Shown here: positions 8,612 through 17,130 of the stretch, one piece after another
Position numbering within the stretch: position 1 is the stretch's first letter
How the letters are laid out: each line of letters opens with the position of its first letter
Notes under the pieces: generated by a model
Databases searched by the model: none
The model's input: only the letters and a program-made list of their open reading frames with translations
Told to the model about the DNA's origin: nothing
Program-made: the position numbers and the translations under genes
Assembly (NCBI RefSeq): GCF_008274625.1
Contig: NZ_VTRU01000001.1
Coordinates: 1,674,001 to 1,738,000, forward strand
Origin: Chryseobacterium panacisoli
GTDB taxonomy: Bacteria; Bacteroidota; Bacteroidia; Flavobacteriales; Weeksellaceae
Length of the DNA: 64,000 nt
Direction: 5' to 3'

Positions 8612-9624
8612 GTTGATTTCAGGCTATAAATCCTTTCTATAATATCAACCACTTTAAGTCCTTCTAAAGCATTAGTAGTGATGGTATTTCTTCCTTTTAA
8701 TACATCAACTACGTTTTCAATAATGTAATGGTGATTGGCAGCAGATCCTTTATAAGCACCATAATCATTTCCAGGATTTGTTGGAGCTAATTCCGGCATT
8801 ACATAGTCTTTTATATTACAAACTTCTACTTTATCCATGTACTGTCCTCCGATTTTCACAGATCCATGTTCTGCAATAATTGTCATTGAACTTTCAAGGT
8901 TCTGATTCCAAACTGAAGTAGAATAATTTAAGGATCCCATTCCTCCGTCTACAAAATCAAAGCTAACAAAACCTGAATCTTCAAAATCAGTTAACGTTTC
9001 ATGATTAAAATCTGCAAATTTTGCCTGAATATTGGTAATATCACCGAATAGCCAGTACATAATATCTATAAAGTGAGAAAACTGTGTAAATAAAGTTCCT
9101 CCATCCAGTTCTTTCTTTCCATGCCATGATTCCGGTTTATAATATCTGTCATCGCGGTTCCAGTAGCAATTAAGCTGAACCATATATATTTTTCCCAGTT
9201 TCCCGCTTTCCACCATTTCTTTTACCCATGCAGAAGGTGGAGAGTATCTGTTTTGCATCACAGCAAAAACTTGCTTATGCTTGTGCAAAGCCTGAAAAAT
9301 AAGTTTTTCAGCATGCTGCTTTTTCAGAGCCATGGGTTTTTCTACCACAACGTGCTTTCCTGCATCGATCACTTTATAAGACTGTTCAAAATGGAATCCA
9401 TTAGGAGAAGCAATATTAATGACATCCACTTCAATTCCGGAAGTTAAAAAGTCATCTAGTGATGCAAAAAAAGGAACTTTATAATTTTCAATGCCCAGTA
9501 CAGATTTATCTTTAACATCGATCAATCCAACCAATTCACATTCCTCATTTCTTGAGATCATTTCGGCATGTCTTTTTCCGATATGCCCGCAGCCCACTAC
9601 TGCAAATTTTATTTTTTCACTCAT
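8608..9624 (-). CDS. Gfo/Idh/MocA oxidoreductase, probable WbpB/WlbA role
   Basis: A 338-residue NAD-dependent dehydrogenase with the N-terminal Rossmann motif VVGCGHIGKRHAEMI (residues 9-23) and the EKPMALK signature (95-101) whose Lys is the usual catalytic residue. The C-terminal half contains the DGGTLFTQFSHFIDIMYWLFG block typical of sugar-nucleotide members. It lies 10 bases after a WbpD-like gene and in the same operon as WbpA- and WbpE-like genes, so the likely reaction is 3-oxidation of UDP-GlcNAcA to the 3-keto sugar that WbpE aminates. Known enzymes of this step fall into types that do or do not reoxidise NADH with 2-oxoglutarate; which type this is cannot be read by eye. The residue pattern is not especially close to Pseudomonas WbpB, so the role rests partly on context. 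Confidence 0.8.
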   Translation of the reverse strand: MSEKIKFAVVGCGHIGKRHAEMISRNEECELVGLIDVKDKSVLGIENYKVPFFASLDDFLTSGIEVDVINIASPNGFHFEQSYKVIDAGKHVVVEKPMALKKQHAEKLIFQALHKHKQVFAVMQNRYSPPSAWVKEMVESGKLGKIYMVQLNCYWNRDDRYYKPESWHGKKELDGGTLFTQFSHFIDIMYWLFGDITNIQAKFADFNHETLTDFEDSGFVSFDFVDGGMGSLNYSTSVWNQNLESSMTIIAEHGSVKIGGQYMDKVEVCNIKDYVMPELAPTNPGNDYGAYKGSAANHHYIIENVVDVLKGRNTITTNALEGLKVVDIIERIYSLKST

Positions 9625-9634
9625 TTGTTTGTTT

Positions 9635-10207
9635 TTAAATTTTAGAAACTTTATTATTTTCTAATTTGTATTTTTCTCCACTTTCTTCACAAACGGCAAT
9701 ATTTTCTGCATCAAATTGAAGTCTCTGTCCAAATTCGCTCATCCATCCCATTTGTCTGGCAGGATTTCCTACCACCAACGCATAATCCGGCACTTCTTTT
9801 GTGACCACAGCTCCTGCTCCAATAAAAGCATATTGACCTATATTGTGTCCACAGACAATAGTTGCATTAGCTCCTATAGATGCACCTTTTCCAACATGGG
9901 TTTTCAGATATTCGTTCTTTCTGTTTACAGCACTTCTTGGATTTATTACGTTAGTAAAAACCATTGAAGGACCTAAAAAGACATCGTCGTCACATGTTAC
10001 TCCTTCATAAATAGAAACATTATTCTGAACTTTTACATTCTTTCCTAAAACTACTTTTGGAGAAATAACAACGTTTTGTCCTATATTACATTTTTCTCCC
10101 AAGACACAGCCGGTCATAAGGTGTGAAAAATGCCAAACTTTCGTTCCGGTCCCTATCTGGCAACCTTCATCAATAACAGCTGTTTCGTGTGCAAAAAAAT
10201 CTGACAT
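9635..10207 (-). CDS. wbpD: WbpD-like UDP-3-amino sugar N-acetyltransferase
   Basis: A 190-residue left-handed beta-helix acyltransferase built of hexapeptide repeats, close in length and sequence to WbpD/WlbB. Characteristic stretches are GTKVWHFSHLMTGC (about 21-34), GPSMVFTNVINPRS (79-92), ANATIVCGHNIGQYAFIGAG (113-132) and NPARQMGWMSEFG (148-160). WbpD transfers acetyl from acetyl-CoA to the 3-amino group of UDP-GlcNAc(3NH2)A, giving UDP-GlcNAc(3NAc)A. Position between the aminotransferase and the dehydrogenase genes matches the three-enzyme WbpB-WbpE-WbpD relay. A hexapeptide O-acetyltransferase of another specificity is the alternative, but the match over the whole length makes this unlikely. 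Confidence 0.87.
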   Translation of the reverse strand: MSDFFAHETAVIDEGCQIGTGTKVWHFSHLMTGCVLGEKCNIGQNVVISPKVVLGKNVKVQNNVSIYEGVTCDDDVFLGPSMVFTNVINPRSAVNRKNEYLKTHVGKGASIGANATIVCGHNIGQYAFIGAGAVVTKEVPDYALVVGNPARQMGWMSEFGQRLQFDAENIAVCEESGEKYKLENNKVSKI

Positions 10208-10219
10208 ATCTGCTTTATA

Positions 10220-11344
10220 TTAATTAAAATAATTCTTAATTTCTGTAACAATAACATCCAATACCTCCTGATCAAATTCTGTATGTACGGGAAGGGAAAT
10301 CACTTCGGTGCAAAGCTGCTCCGTAACAGGAAGACTAAAATCTTCTTCTACATATTGAAGAAACGCTTCTTGTTTATAAAGGGGCAAAGGATAATATATC
10401 ATACTTGGAATATTCTTTTCTGCCAAGTATTTTTGTAGTTCATCTCTCTTTCCATTTTTTACTCTAAGGGTATACTGATGGAATACATGGGTTGAGTTTT
10501 CAGCCCTTTTGGGAGTTTGAATTTCGGCAATACCCGAAAGATTTTCATCATAATAATCAGCCATTCTATTTCTGGCAGCTGAGTATTCATCCAGATGTTT
10601 CAGTTTTACTTTCAAAATTGCTGCCTGAATTGTATCCAATCTGGAATTACAGCCTAAAACTTTGTGATAGTATTTCTTTTCCTGGCCATGGTTGGCAATC
10701 ATTCTGATTTTTGAAGCCAGATCATCATCATTCGTCATTAGTGCCCCTCCATCACCATAACATCCTAGGTTTTTTGACGGGAAAAATGAGGTGCATCCGA
10801 TATGGCCGATAGTTCCTGTTTTTTTAACAGTTCCATCAGAAAAAGTATAATCAGATCCAATTGCCTGAGCATTATCTTCTATAACAAAAAGATTATGTTT
10901 TTTTGCAAATTCAAGAATCTTCTCCATATTGGCACTTTGCCCATATAAATGAACAGGAACAATCGCTTTGGTATTAGGTGTCAGATATTTTTCTAACCCT
11001 TCCAGGTCAATATCAAAAGTATCTTCGTTTACATCTACCATTACGGGTTTTAATCCTAAAAGACCAATAACTTCAGCAGTAGCTACATAAGTGAATGCCG
11101 GGCAGATGATTTCGTCACCAGGCTGCAGATCAAGTGCCATCATGGCAATTTGAAGAGCATCTGTTCCGTTAGCACATGGAATAACATGTTTTACAGCCAA
11201 ATATTTTTCAAAATCCTGTTGAAATTCTTTTACAGCAGGACCATTAATAAATGCTGTGTTGTCTATACATTCCTGAATACCGGCATCTACGTCTTCTTTT
11301 ATTTTCAGGTATTGACCTTTAAGATCAACCATTTGAATTTTCAT
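10220..11344 (-). CDS. wbpE: DegT/DnrJ/EryC1/StrS aminotransferase, WbpE-like
   Basis: A 374-residue PLP-dependent sugar aminotransferase. Visible are the start VDLKGQYLKIK, the PLP phosphate-contact region CANGTDALQIAM (57-68), the EDNAQAIGS segment whose Asp binds the pyridine nitrogen, and FFPSKNLGCYGDGGA with the Schiff-base Lys (about residue 191). Expected reaction: glutamate-dependent amination of the UDP-3-keto-GlcNAc uronic acid made by the Gfo/Idh enzyme, releasing 2-oxoglutarate. That product could in turn be the oxidant for a WbpB-type partner. It is followed at 12 bases by wbpD in the same operon. Confidence 0.86.
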   Translation of the reverse strand: MKIQMVDLKGQYLKIKEDVDAGIQECIDNTAFINGPAVKEFQQDFEKYLAVKHVIPCANGTDALQIAMMALDLQPGDEIICPAFTYVATAEVIGLLGLKPVMVDVNEDTFDIDLEGLEKYLTPNTKAIVPVHLYGQSANMEKILEFAKKHNLFVIEDNAQAIGSDYTFSDGTVKKTGTIGHIGCTSFFPSKNLGCYGDGGALMTNDDDLASKIRMIANHGQEKKYYHKVLGCNSRLDTIQAAILKVKLKHLDEYSAARNRMADYYDENLSGIAEIQTPKRAENSTHVFHQYTLRVKNGKRDELQKYLAEKNIPSMIYYPLPLYKQEAFLQYVEEDFSLPVTEQLCTEVISLPVHTEFDQEVLDVIVTEIKNYFN

Positions 11345-11381
11345 ATCTTTAGTTTTTTGAGTGCACGTAGAGGTGCATATT

Positions 11382-12572
11382 TTAATTCACGATAAGCTCA
11401 CTGATTTTATTTCCTATAGAAAGGCAGGAAGTGGCTGCCGGAGAGGGAGCATTTCTAACGTGAATGATGTTTCCGTTTTTCACGATATCAAAATCATCAA
11501 TCAATCCTCCATTTCTGTCACAAGCCTGAGCTCTTACTCCAGAACCTCCTGCTACAAGATCGTTTTCCTGTATTTCCGGTAACAGTTTCTGTAAGGCTTT
11601 TGTAAATGCAGATTTGGAAAGTGAACGATGCATTTCTCCCATTCCTGTTTTTCCGTATTTCGCAACAATTTTCCTAAATCCCGGCCACAACAAGGTCTGC
11701 ATAGTTTCGTTGAAATTGAAATCGAAAAATTGGTATCCTTCCTTTTTAAAAGCCAGAACGGCATTGGGACCTGCTTCAATATTACCATCAATCATCCTGG
11801 TAAAGTGTACTCCAAGGAACGGAAAACTGGGGTCTGGTACCGGGTAAATAAGATGTTTTACCAGATATTTTTTTTCATCCTTAATTTTATAATATTCTCC
11901 TCTGAACGGAATAATGACCACATCGTTTTTTTCGTTGGTCATTTTGGTGATCTTATCAGAATAGAGTCCTGCGCAGGAAATAAGCTTTTGGGTTTTAAAT
12001 TCGGAAATATTGGTGTTTACAATAATTTCAGATCCTTTATCAATGATGTTTTTTACTTCATTATTAAATTTTACTTCTCCTCCTAATTCCTCAAAAAGTT
12101 CTTTTATTTTTTTTGCTATTCCCGGATAGTCAATAATTCCGGTCTGCGGAACTTTGATTGCTTTTACGCCCTCACAATGGGGTTCTATTTCACGAAACTC
12201 TTCTCTTGAAAGGTATTTTAAATCCTGCAGGCCGTTTTCAACACCTCTTTTATAAATATTATCTAAAAGGGGTAATTCTTCCTGTGAAGTCGCTACGATT
12301 ATTTTGCCGCAAAGGTCATATCTTATTCCGTATTTCTCGGCAAAATTAATTACTGAATTATACCCTTCGATACAGTTTTTTGCTTTAAGGCTGCCTGGTT
12401 TATAATAAATCCCACTATGGATTACACCACTGTTGTGTCCCGATTGGTGCAAAGCCACATCGTTTTCTTTTTCTAAAATTAAAATCTTAGAATCGGGATT
12501 TTTCAGTTTAGTCTGATAGGCTGTAGCCAATCCTACCAAACCTGCACCAATGATTATAATATCATAGTTCAT
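11382..12572 (-). CDS. lhgO: L-2-hydroxyglutarate oxidase (LhgO-type FAD oxidoreductase)
   Basis: A 396-residue FAD-dependent oxidoreductase of the DAO family, with the dinucleotide-binding IIIGAGLVGLATAYQ at residues 5-19, an acidic end of the second strand (ILILEKE), HQSGHNSGVIHSGIYY at about 42-57 and a C-terminal GGSGVRAQACDRNGG block; all are typical of LhgO. The known reaction oxidises L-2-hydroxyglutarate to 2-oxoglutarate, passing electrons to the membrane quinone pool. Its location is unusual: it lies inside the polysaccharide operon between the WbpA-like gene (6-base gap) and the WbpE-like gene. WbpB-type dehydrogenases can reduce 2-oxoglutarate to 2-hydroxyglutarate, so a recycling job is a natural guess, provided the stereochemistry matches. 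Confidence 0.87.
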   Translation of the reverse strand: MNYDIIIIGAGLVGLATAYQTKLKNPDSKILILEKENDVALHQSGHNSGVIHSGIYYKPGSLKAKNCIEGYNSVINFAEKYGIRYDLCGKIIVATSQEELPLLDNIYKRGVENGLQDLKYLSREEFREIEPHCEGVKAIKVPQTGIIDYPGIAKKIKELFEELGGEVKFNNEVKNIIDKGSEIIVNTNISEFKTQKLISCAGLYSDKITKMTNEKNDVVIIPFRGEYYKIKDEKKYLVKHLIYPVPDPSFPFLGVHFTRMIDGNIEAGPNAVLAFKKEGYQFFDFNFNETMQTLLWPGFRKIVAKYGKTGMGEMHRSLSKSAFTKALQKLLPEIQENDLVAGGSGVRAQACDRNGGLIDDFDIVKNGNIIHVRNAPSPAATSCLSIGNKISELIVN

Positions 12573-12578
12573 GATCTG

Positions 12579-13874
12579 TTACAGTCTTGCATCCACCAGA
12601 TTTCTGTCTAAACATGCTTTGGTATCAAAAACCACTGCATTTTCCTTTTTAAGCTGATCCAGATCCATTTCCAGGAACTCATTATGAGACACTGCAATAA
12701 CTAAAGAATCATACTTTTTCCCTTCCTGAAGAGCATCCAGAATATCAATTCCATATTCATGCTTCACTTCCTCTTTGCTCGCCCACGGATCATAAATATC
12801 GACAATTACTCCGTAATCAGCAAGTTCTCTATAAATATCAACAACTTTAGTATTTCTGACATCCGGACAGTTTTCTTTGAATGTAACTCCTAAAATCAAG
12901 GCATTAGAATTTTTGATCACTCCACCTTTTGCAATAAGAAGCTTCACTACCTTAGCGGCAACAAACTTTGCAATAGAATCGTTTACACGTCTTCCTGATA
13001 GAATAACATCAGGATGGTATCCTAACTGCTCTGCCTTGTGTGCGAGGTAATAAGGATCTACAGAGATACAATGTCCTCCCACTAATCCAGGTTTATATTT
13101 AAGAAAGTTATATTTTGTACCAGCAGCTTCCAATACATCATTGGTATCGATTCCTACTCTATCGAAAATTAAAGCTAATTCGTTCACAAAAGAAATATTA
13201 ACATCTCTTTGTGCATTTTCAATAGCTTTAGAGGCTTCTGCTACTTTAATGCTTGGTGCCTTATGAGTTCCGGCTGTAATGATTTTCTTATATAGATTAT
13301 CTACTTCTTCCGCAATCTTTTCTGTAGAGCCTGAAGTTACTTTTTTAACACTGGTAAGCGTATTTATTTTATCTCCCGGATTAATTCTTTCCGGAGAATA
13401 TCCTACAAAAAAGTCTTTGTTAAACTGGAGCCCCGAATATTTTTCAAGAACCGGTACACATTCTTCTTCTGTACATCCAGGAAAAACTGTAGATTCATAA
13501 ATAATAATATCTCCTTTTTTGATAATTTCTCCCAACATTTTTGAGGCAGAAATCAGTGGATTCAGATCCGGAGCGTTATATTTATCAATAGGGGTAGGAA
13601 CTGTTACAATGAATACATTAGCTTCAGAGATATCAGACAACAGGCTTGTTGCTTTATAGCCTAAAGAGCCATTAGATTCATTATATTTTTTCAGTCCGTT
13701 ATTTAATTTATCAACATCTGCTTCAAGCGTTATATCCTTTCCCTCATTTAGCTGATCAACACGCTGTGTATTAATATCAAATCCAAAGACAGGATAGTGA
13801 TCTGCAAATTCAAGAGATAAAGGAAGACCTACATAACCCTGGCCTATAACCGCTATTTTATATGTTGTTGTCAT
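12579..13874 (-). CDS. wbpA: UDP-N-acetylglucosamine 6-dehydrogenase, WbpA-like
   Basis: A 431-residue nucleotide-sugar dehydrogenase (UDP-Glc/GDP-Man DH family). N-terminal NAD motif AVIGQGYVGLPLSLEFA (8-24), the TVPTPID segment near 94, the ESTVFPGCTEE block near 127-137, and the active-site cysteine in VGGHCISVDPYYLAHK near 265 are all present. Length and motifs fit the WbpA/TviB branch that oxidises UDP-GlcNAc (or UDP-ManNAc/GalNAc) to the uronic acid. Together with WbpB-, WbpD- and WbpE-like enzymes this supplies the first step of the diacetamido-uronic acid pathway. The start codon overlaps the stop of wzc by one base. Confidence 0.87.
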   Translation of the reverse strand: MTTTYKIAVIGQGYVGLPLSLEFADHYPVFGFDINTQRVDQLNEGKDITLEADVDKLNNGLKKYNESNGSLGYKATSLLSDISEANVFIVTVPTPIDKYNAPDLNPLISASKMLGEIIKKGDIIIYESTVFPGCTEEECVPVLEKYSGLQFNKDFFVGYSPERINPGDKINTLTSVKKVTSGSTEKIAEEVDNLYKKIITAGTHKAPSIKVAEASKAIENAQRDVNISFVNELALIFDRVGIDTNDVLEAAGTKYNFLKYKPGLVGGHCISVDPYYLAHKAEQLGYHPDVILSGRRVNDSIAKFVAAKVVKLLIAKGGVIKNSNALILGVTFKENCPDVRNTKVVDIYRELADYGVIVDIYDPWASKEEVKHEYGIDILDALQEGKKYDSLVIAVSHNEFLEMDLDQLKKENAVVFDTKACLDRNLVDARL

Positions 13875-16264
13875 TAACTAAGTTTATTTTTTATTTTTTG
13901 AAACCAAGATTGTTCTGCATGTTGGTTATAACCATAACCATATTTGTTACTATATCCTAAATTTTCTCTGCTTACATCATTAAGTACGAATCCTACATTT
14001 TTGATTTTTTTCTGATCGATATTGCTATTTGCAAATTCTAATAGTGCCTTTTCTGTATATTTAGATCTGGATACATAAATTGTGACATCAGAAAGTTCGG
14101 CAATAAGGAATGTATCAGTAACAAGAAGTAATGGTGCAGTATCTAAAATAATATACTCATATTTATCTTTCAACTCGCTCAGAAGGATTTCATAACGACC
14201 GTTGGATAATAATTCTGTTGGGTTCGGAGGGATCATTCCTGAATAAATTACATCTAGGTAAGGATTAAACGATGATACATGAACGATATCTTCAAGTTTA
14301 GTATTGTCATTATAAAGATATTCTGTAAGCCCGGTAAGACCCTTTCTTGCAGGGTTATATCTTTGAAGTTGAGGATTTCTGATATCGGATCCTATGATAA
14401 TTGCTTTTTTCTTAGGATTGGCCAATGTTAAAGCTAAATTGACAGAAGTAAAGGTTTTTCCTTCTCCTTTTACCGTTGAAGTAACAAATACAACTTTTCC
14501 TTTTTTTTCTTTTGAAAGCATGAAATTCATATTGGTAATAAGAATTCTAAATGCTTCCGCCATAGGAGTAATATCATTCATTTTTACTATTTCAGAATCC
14601 CCATTTTCAAGACTTGGCAATTCTGCAATAATAGGAGCATGTATAAGCTTTTCCAGGTCATGTTTAGTAATAACTTTATTATTAAATAATTGTAACATAT
14701 AAATAATAATAAAAGGAATTAACAATCCTAGAAATAGTGAAGCAAATAAAATAGCTTGGGTCTTGGGTGCAATAGGGTTTGCAAAAGCATAAGCCGCATC
14801 AATCACCCTTGCTTTCGGTGCCGTGATAGATTGTGCAACAGCCGTTTCTTCTCTTTTCTGTAATAATAATAAGTATAAGTTTTCTTTAATTTGTTGCTGT
14901 CTTTCTATTCCCCTAAATATTTTTTCCATAGAAGGAATTCTCGCTATTTTCCCAGTTACTTTGTTTTGCTCTCCTACATATTCATTTCTGGCAAGTTCTA
15001 ATCCCGTCTTATTTCTTTGCAGGGTTTGAACAACAGAACTTCGCATTGCATTTATTTGTTTACTAGTTTCAACAACTATAGGGTTTTCTGTAGTTGCAGA
15101 TTCTAGTAATCTCGCTCTTTGCAGTATTAATTGGTTATAGGAGGTAATCCCAGAAACCGCTTCGGGATTATTTAATCCAATATTTATTGGTAAGACCTGG
15201 TATTGTCCTTGCTTCGACATGAAAGAAAGCAATGAATTTGTCAATTCTATTTGAGCATCAAGCTCCAGCTGCTTACCACGGGCCGTCGCAGAACTTTCAA
15301 GATCTATTTTAGCTTCTGTTTCAAGGTCGGTAAGATTATTTTTTGATTTAAAACTTTCTTTTTCATTCTCAACCTGTCCCAGTTCTACTGAAAGTTTTCT
15401 TACTCTGTCTTCAATAAAATCCAATGTTTTTTTAGACTCTTGATTTTTATCCAGAATAGCATCATTATTATAAGCAACAACTAATGAATTAAGAATGTCT
15501 TCTGCTTTTGAAATTACCGGATAATTCATTGAAAGTTTAAGGACAGTAGCTTCTTTATTGGCTAAACTTACACTAAGAGCTCCTCTCAATGAATTAACCT
15601 TTGCTTCAACTGATGATATAATTAATTCTAAGTTCTTTTTATCAACGTTTGGTGATGCTTTAGGGTTATACCCTGTATTTTTAGTAATAATAATATTAGC
15701 AAAAGGAAGACTTATCATTCTTCCATAACCAGAAACAATATTTTTTTTCAGCCCTTCATAATGTATTGAAATTTCTTCTCCTTTTAGCTCTACATTAATA
15801 AGATTATTGGCACTTTTAGATACTTTTTCATTTACAACTTTTACTTCAATAGGAGAAGATTCTTTATAAAGCTCAGCACGACTTACTTTTCCTTTAACAA
15901 TGATATTGGTCTGAAGATTTTTATTGATAACTACATCCCTCATCAGTTTTTTTGATTTCAGGACTTCAATTTCATTAGAAATACTATTAGTTTTCATTCC
16001 TCCCAATCCTGATAAATCAGAAAGGACCCCTAAATCATTATTTGAAGAAGAATTTTTGGAATCTTTTATTAGTAATGTAGTTTCTACATAATAGACCGGA
16101 GTCATAAATTTTATCGCAAAATAGCCTATAGCTAATGCTACCATAGCACAAAAAATAAACCACGGCCATCTCCTTAAATATGGTTTGATTATTTCACTAA
16201 AATTAATTTTGCTTGAATTTTTTTCTTCTTCTGAAAATTGTGAAGTTCGCTGGTTATCCATCAA
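13874..16264 (-). CDS. wzc: Polysaccharide co-polymerase and tyrosine autokinase, Wzc-like
   Basis: A 796-residue inner-membrane protein. A Wzz-like domain begins after the first transmembrane segment (about 33-54) and has a long coiled-coil-rich periplasmic part (about 230-480) that ends in a second membrane helix near 510-530. The cytoplasmic BY-kinase domain follows, with Walker [13 protein letters not shown] near 600 and a Walker B-like IILDTAPLL near 715. The C-terminal tail holds clustered tyrosines ([14 protein letters not shown]) that would be autophosphorylated. It controls chain length and works with the Wza outer-membrane exporter encoded 2 bases upstream. A separate phosphatase (Wzb) is not in the window. 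Confidence 0.9.
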   Translation of the reverse strand: MMDNQRTSQFSEEEKNSSKINFSEIIKPYLRRWPWFIFCAMVALAIGYFAIKFMTPVYYVETTLLIKDSKNSSSNNDLGVLSDLSGLGGMKTNSISNEIEVLKSKKLMRDVVINKNLQTNIIVKGKVSRAELYKESSPIEVKVVNEKVSKSANNLINVELKGEEISIHYEGLKKNIVSGYGRMISLPFANIIITKNTGYNPKASPNVDKKNLELIISSVEAKVNSLRGALSVSLANKEATVLKLSMNYPVISKAEDILNSLVVAYNNDAILDKNQESKKTLDFIEDRVRKLSVELGQVENEKESFKSKNNLTDLETEAKIDLESSATARGKQLELDAQIELTNSLLSFMSKQGQYQVLPINIGLNNPEAVSGITSYNQLILQRARLLESATTENPIVVETSKQINAMRSSVVQTLQRNKTGLELARNEYVGEQNKVTGKIARIPSMEKIFRGIERQQQIKENLYLLLLQKREETAVAQSITAPKARVIDAAYAFANPIAPKTQAILFASLFLGLLIPFIIIYMLQLFNNKVITKHDLEKLIHAPIIAELPSLENGDSEIVKMNDITPMAEAFRILITNMNFMLSKEKKGKVVFVTSTVKGEGKTFTSVNLALTLANPKKKAIIIGSDIRNPQLQRYNPARKGLTGLTEYLYNDNTKLEDIVHVSSFNPYLDVIYSGMIPPNPTELLSNGRYEILLSELKDKYEYIILDTAPLLLVTDTFLIAELSDVTIYVSRSKYTEKALLEFANSNIDQKKIKNVGFVLNDVSRENLGYSNKYGYGYNQHAEQSWFQKIKNKLS

Positions 16265-16266
16265 TT

Positions 16267-17091
16267 TTATTTCTTATTAAATAAACTTACTACTACGGCA
16301 ACTGCTGTAACCGCAATAGAAATGGCGGTCAGATAAAGCCCAGTGTTGGGATTCTGTTTTGCTATAACATCTTTTGTATTGTTTGAAGAAACAATAATAG
16401 CATCTCCTTGCTTTAGATTATAATATGGAGAATTAATTAAATTAGCATCCTGAAGATTAATACGGCCATGAGAAACAACTCCATTTTCTGTTCTTACCAC
16501 CAATATATCTTCTCTTTTCCCATACTGAGTCAAATCACCAGCTAGCCCCAATGCATTTAAAATAGTTGCCTGCCCATTTGCAATAGTATAGTCACCCTGT
16601 CTATTTACTTCTCCTAATACAGTAACTTTAAAATTCGAGAGTCTCACATTAATTGTTGGATTAATAACATATTTCGTCATTTTTTCCCTTAAATCATCTT
16701 TAAAAGTTGTTAAGCTTTTATTGGATGTATTCAGCTTTCCCAATATTGGAAAATCAATATCTCCATTGGTATCTACAATATATGTTGGACCTGACAGTAT
16801 GGTTGCTCCTTGATTAGGAGTATTTCCTCCTGCTATAGCATTTGTCTGGATAAGTTCTGATGAAGAATAATTCTGATTAAAAGGCTTTACAACATCCATA
16901 TCCTTTGCTGTGATTAGAATAACCAACTGATCACCCGCTTGGATTGTGTTTGCTGAATTTTTAGCAGAGGCATTGATTGCAACCTGTTCTATATTCTGCA
17001 TATAATTTAAATCATTCTTAGCATTGGGATTGACTTTACAGGAAACCACTAAAGAAGACACCAAAATTACTGCTAATATTTTTCCTTTCAT
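16267..17091 (-). CDS. wza: Polysaccharide export outer-membrane lipoprotein, Wza-like
   Basis: A 274-residue protein with a lipoprotein signal: hydrophobic stretch and lipobox LVVSC with Cys at about residue 18. A Poly_export domain follows ([13 protein letters not shown] near 52, [17 protein letters not shown] near 105-121) and then an SLBB domain ([15 protein letters not shown] near 157). A single hydrophobic helix near the C-terminus (about 247-270) ends in NKK. Family proteins form the channel through which the capsule polymer leaves the cell, contacting Wzc in the periplasm. Shorter than E. coli Wza, as usual in this phylum. Confidence 0.88.
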   Translation of the reverse strand: MKGKILAVILVSSLVVSCKVNPNAKNDLNYMQNIEQVAINASAKNSANTIQAGDQLVILITAKDMDVVKPFNQNYSSSELIQTNAIAGGNTPNQGATILSGPTYIVDTNGDIDFPILGKLNTSNKSLTTFKDDLREKMTKYVINPTINVRLSNFKVTVLGEVNRQGDYTIANGQATILNALGLAGDLTQYGKREDILVVRTENGVVSHGRINLQDANLINSPYYNLKQGDAIIVSSNNTKDVIAKQNPNTGLYLTAISIAVTAVAVVVSLFNKK

Positions 17092-17130
17092 TCTATTGTT
17101 AAATTATGCAAATATACATTTATATTTTTT

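Noticed and set aside
11628-12086. Plus-strand open frame of 152 codons opposite the hydroxyglutarate oxidase
   Set aside because: Lies within a well-supported gene on the other strand and has no recognisable domain; typical mirror frame.
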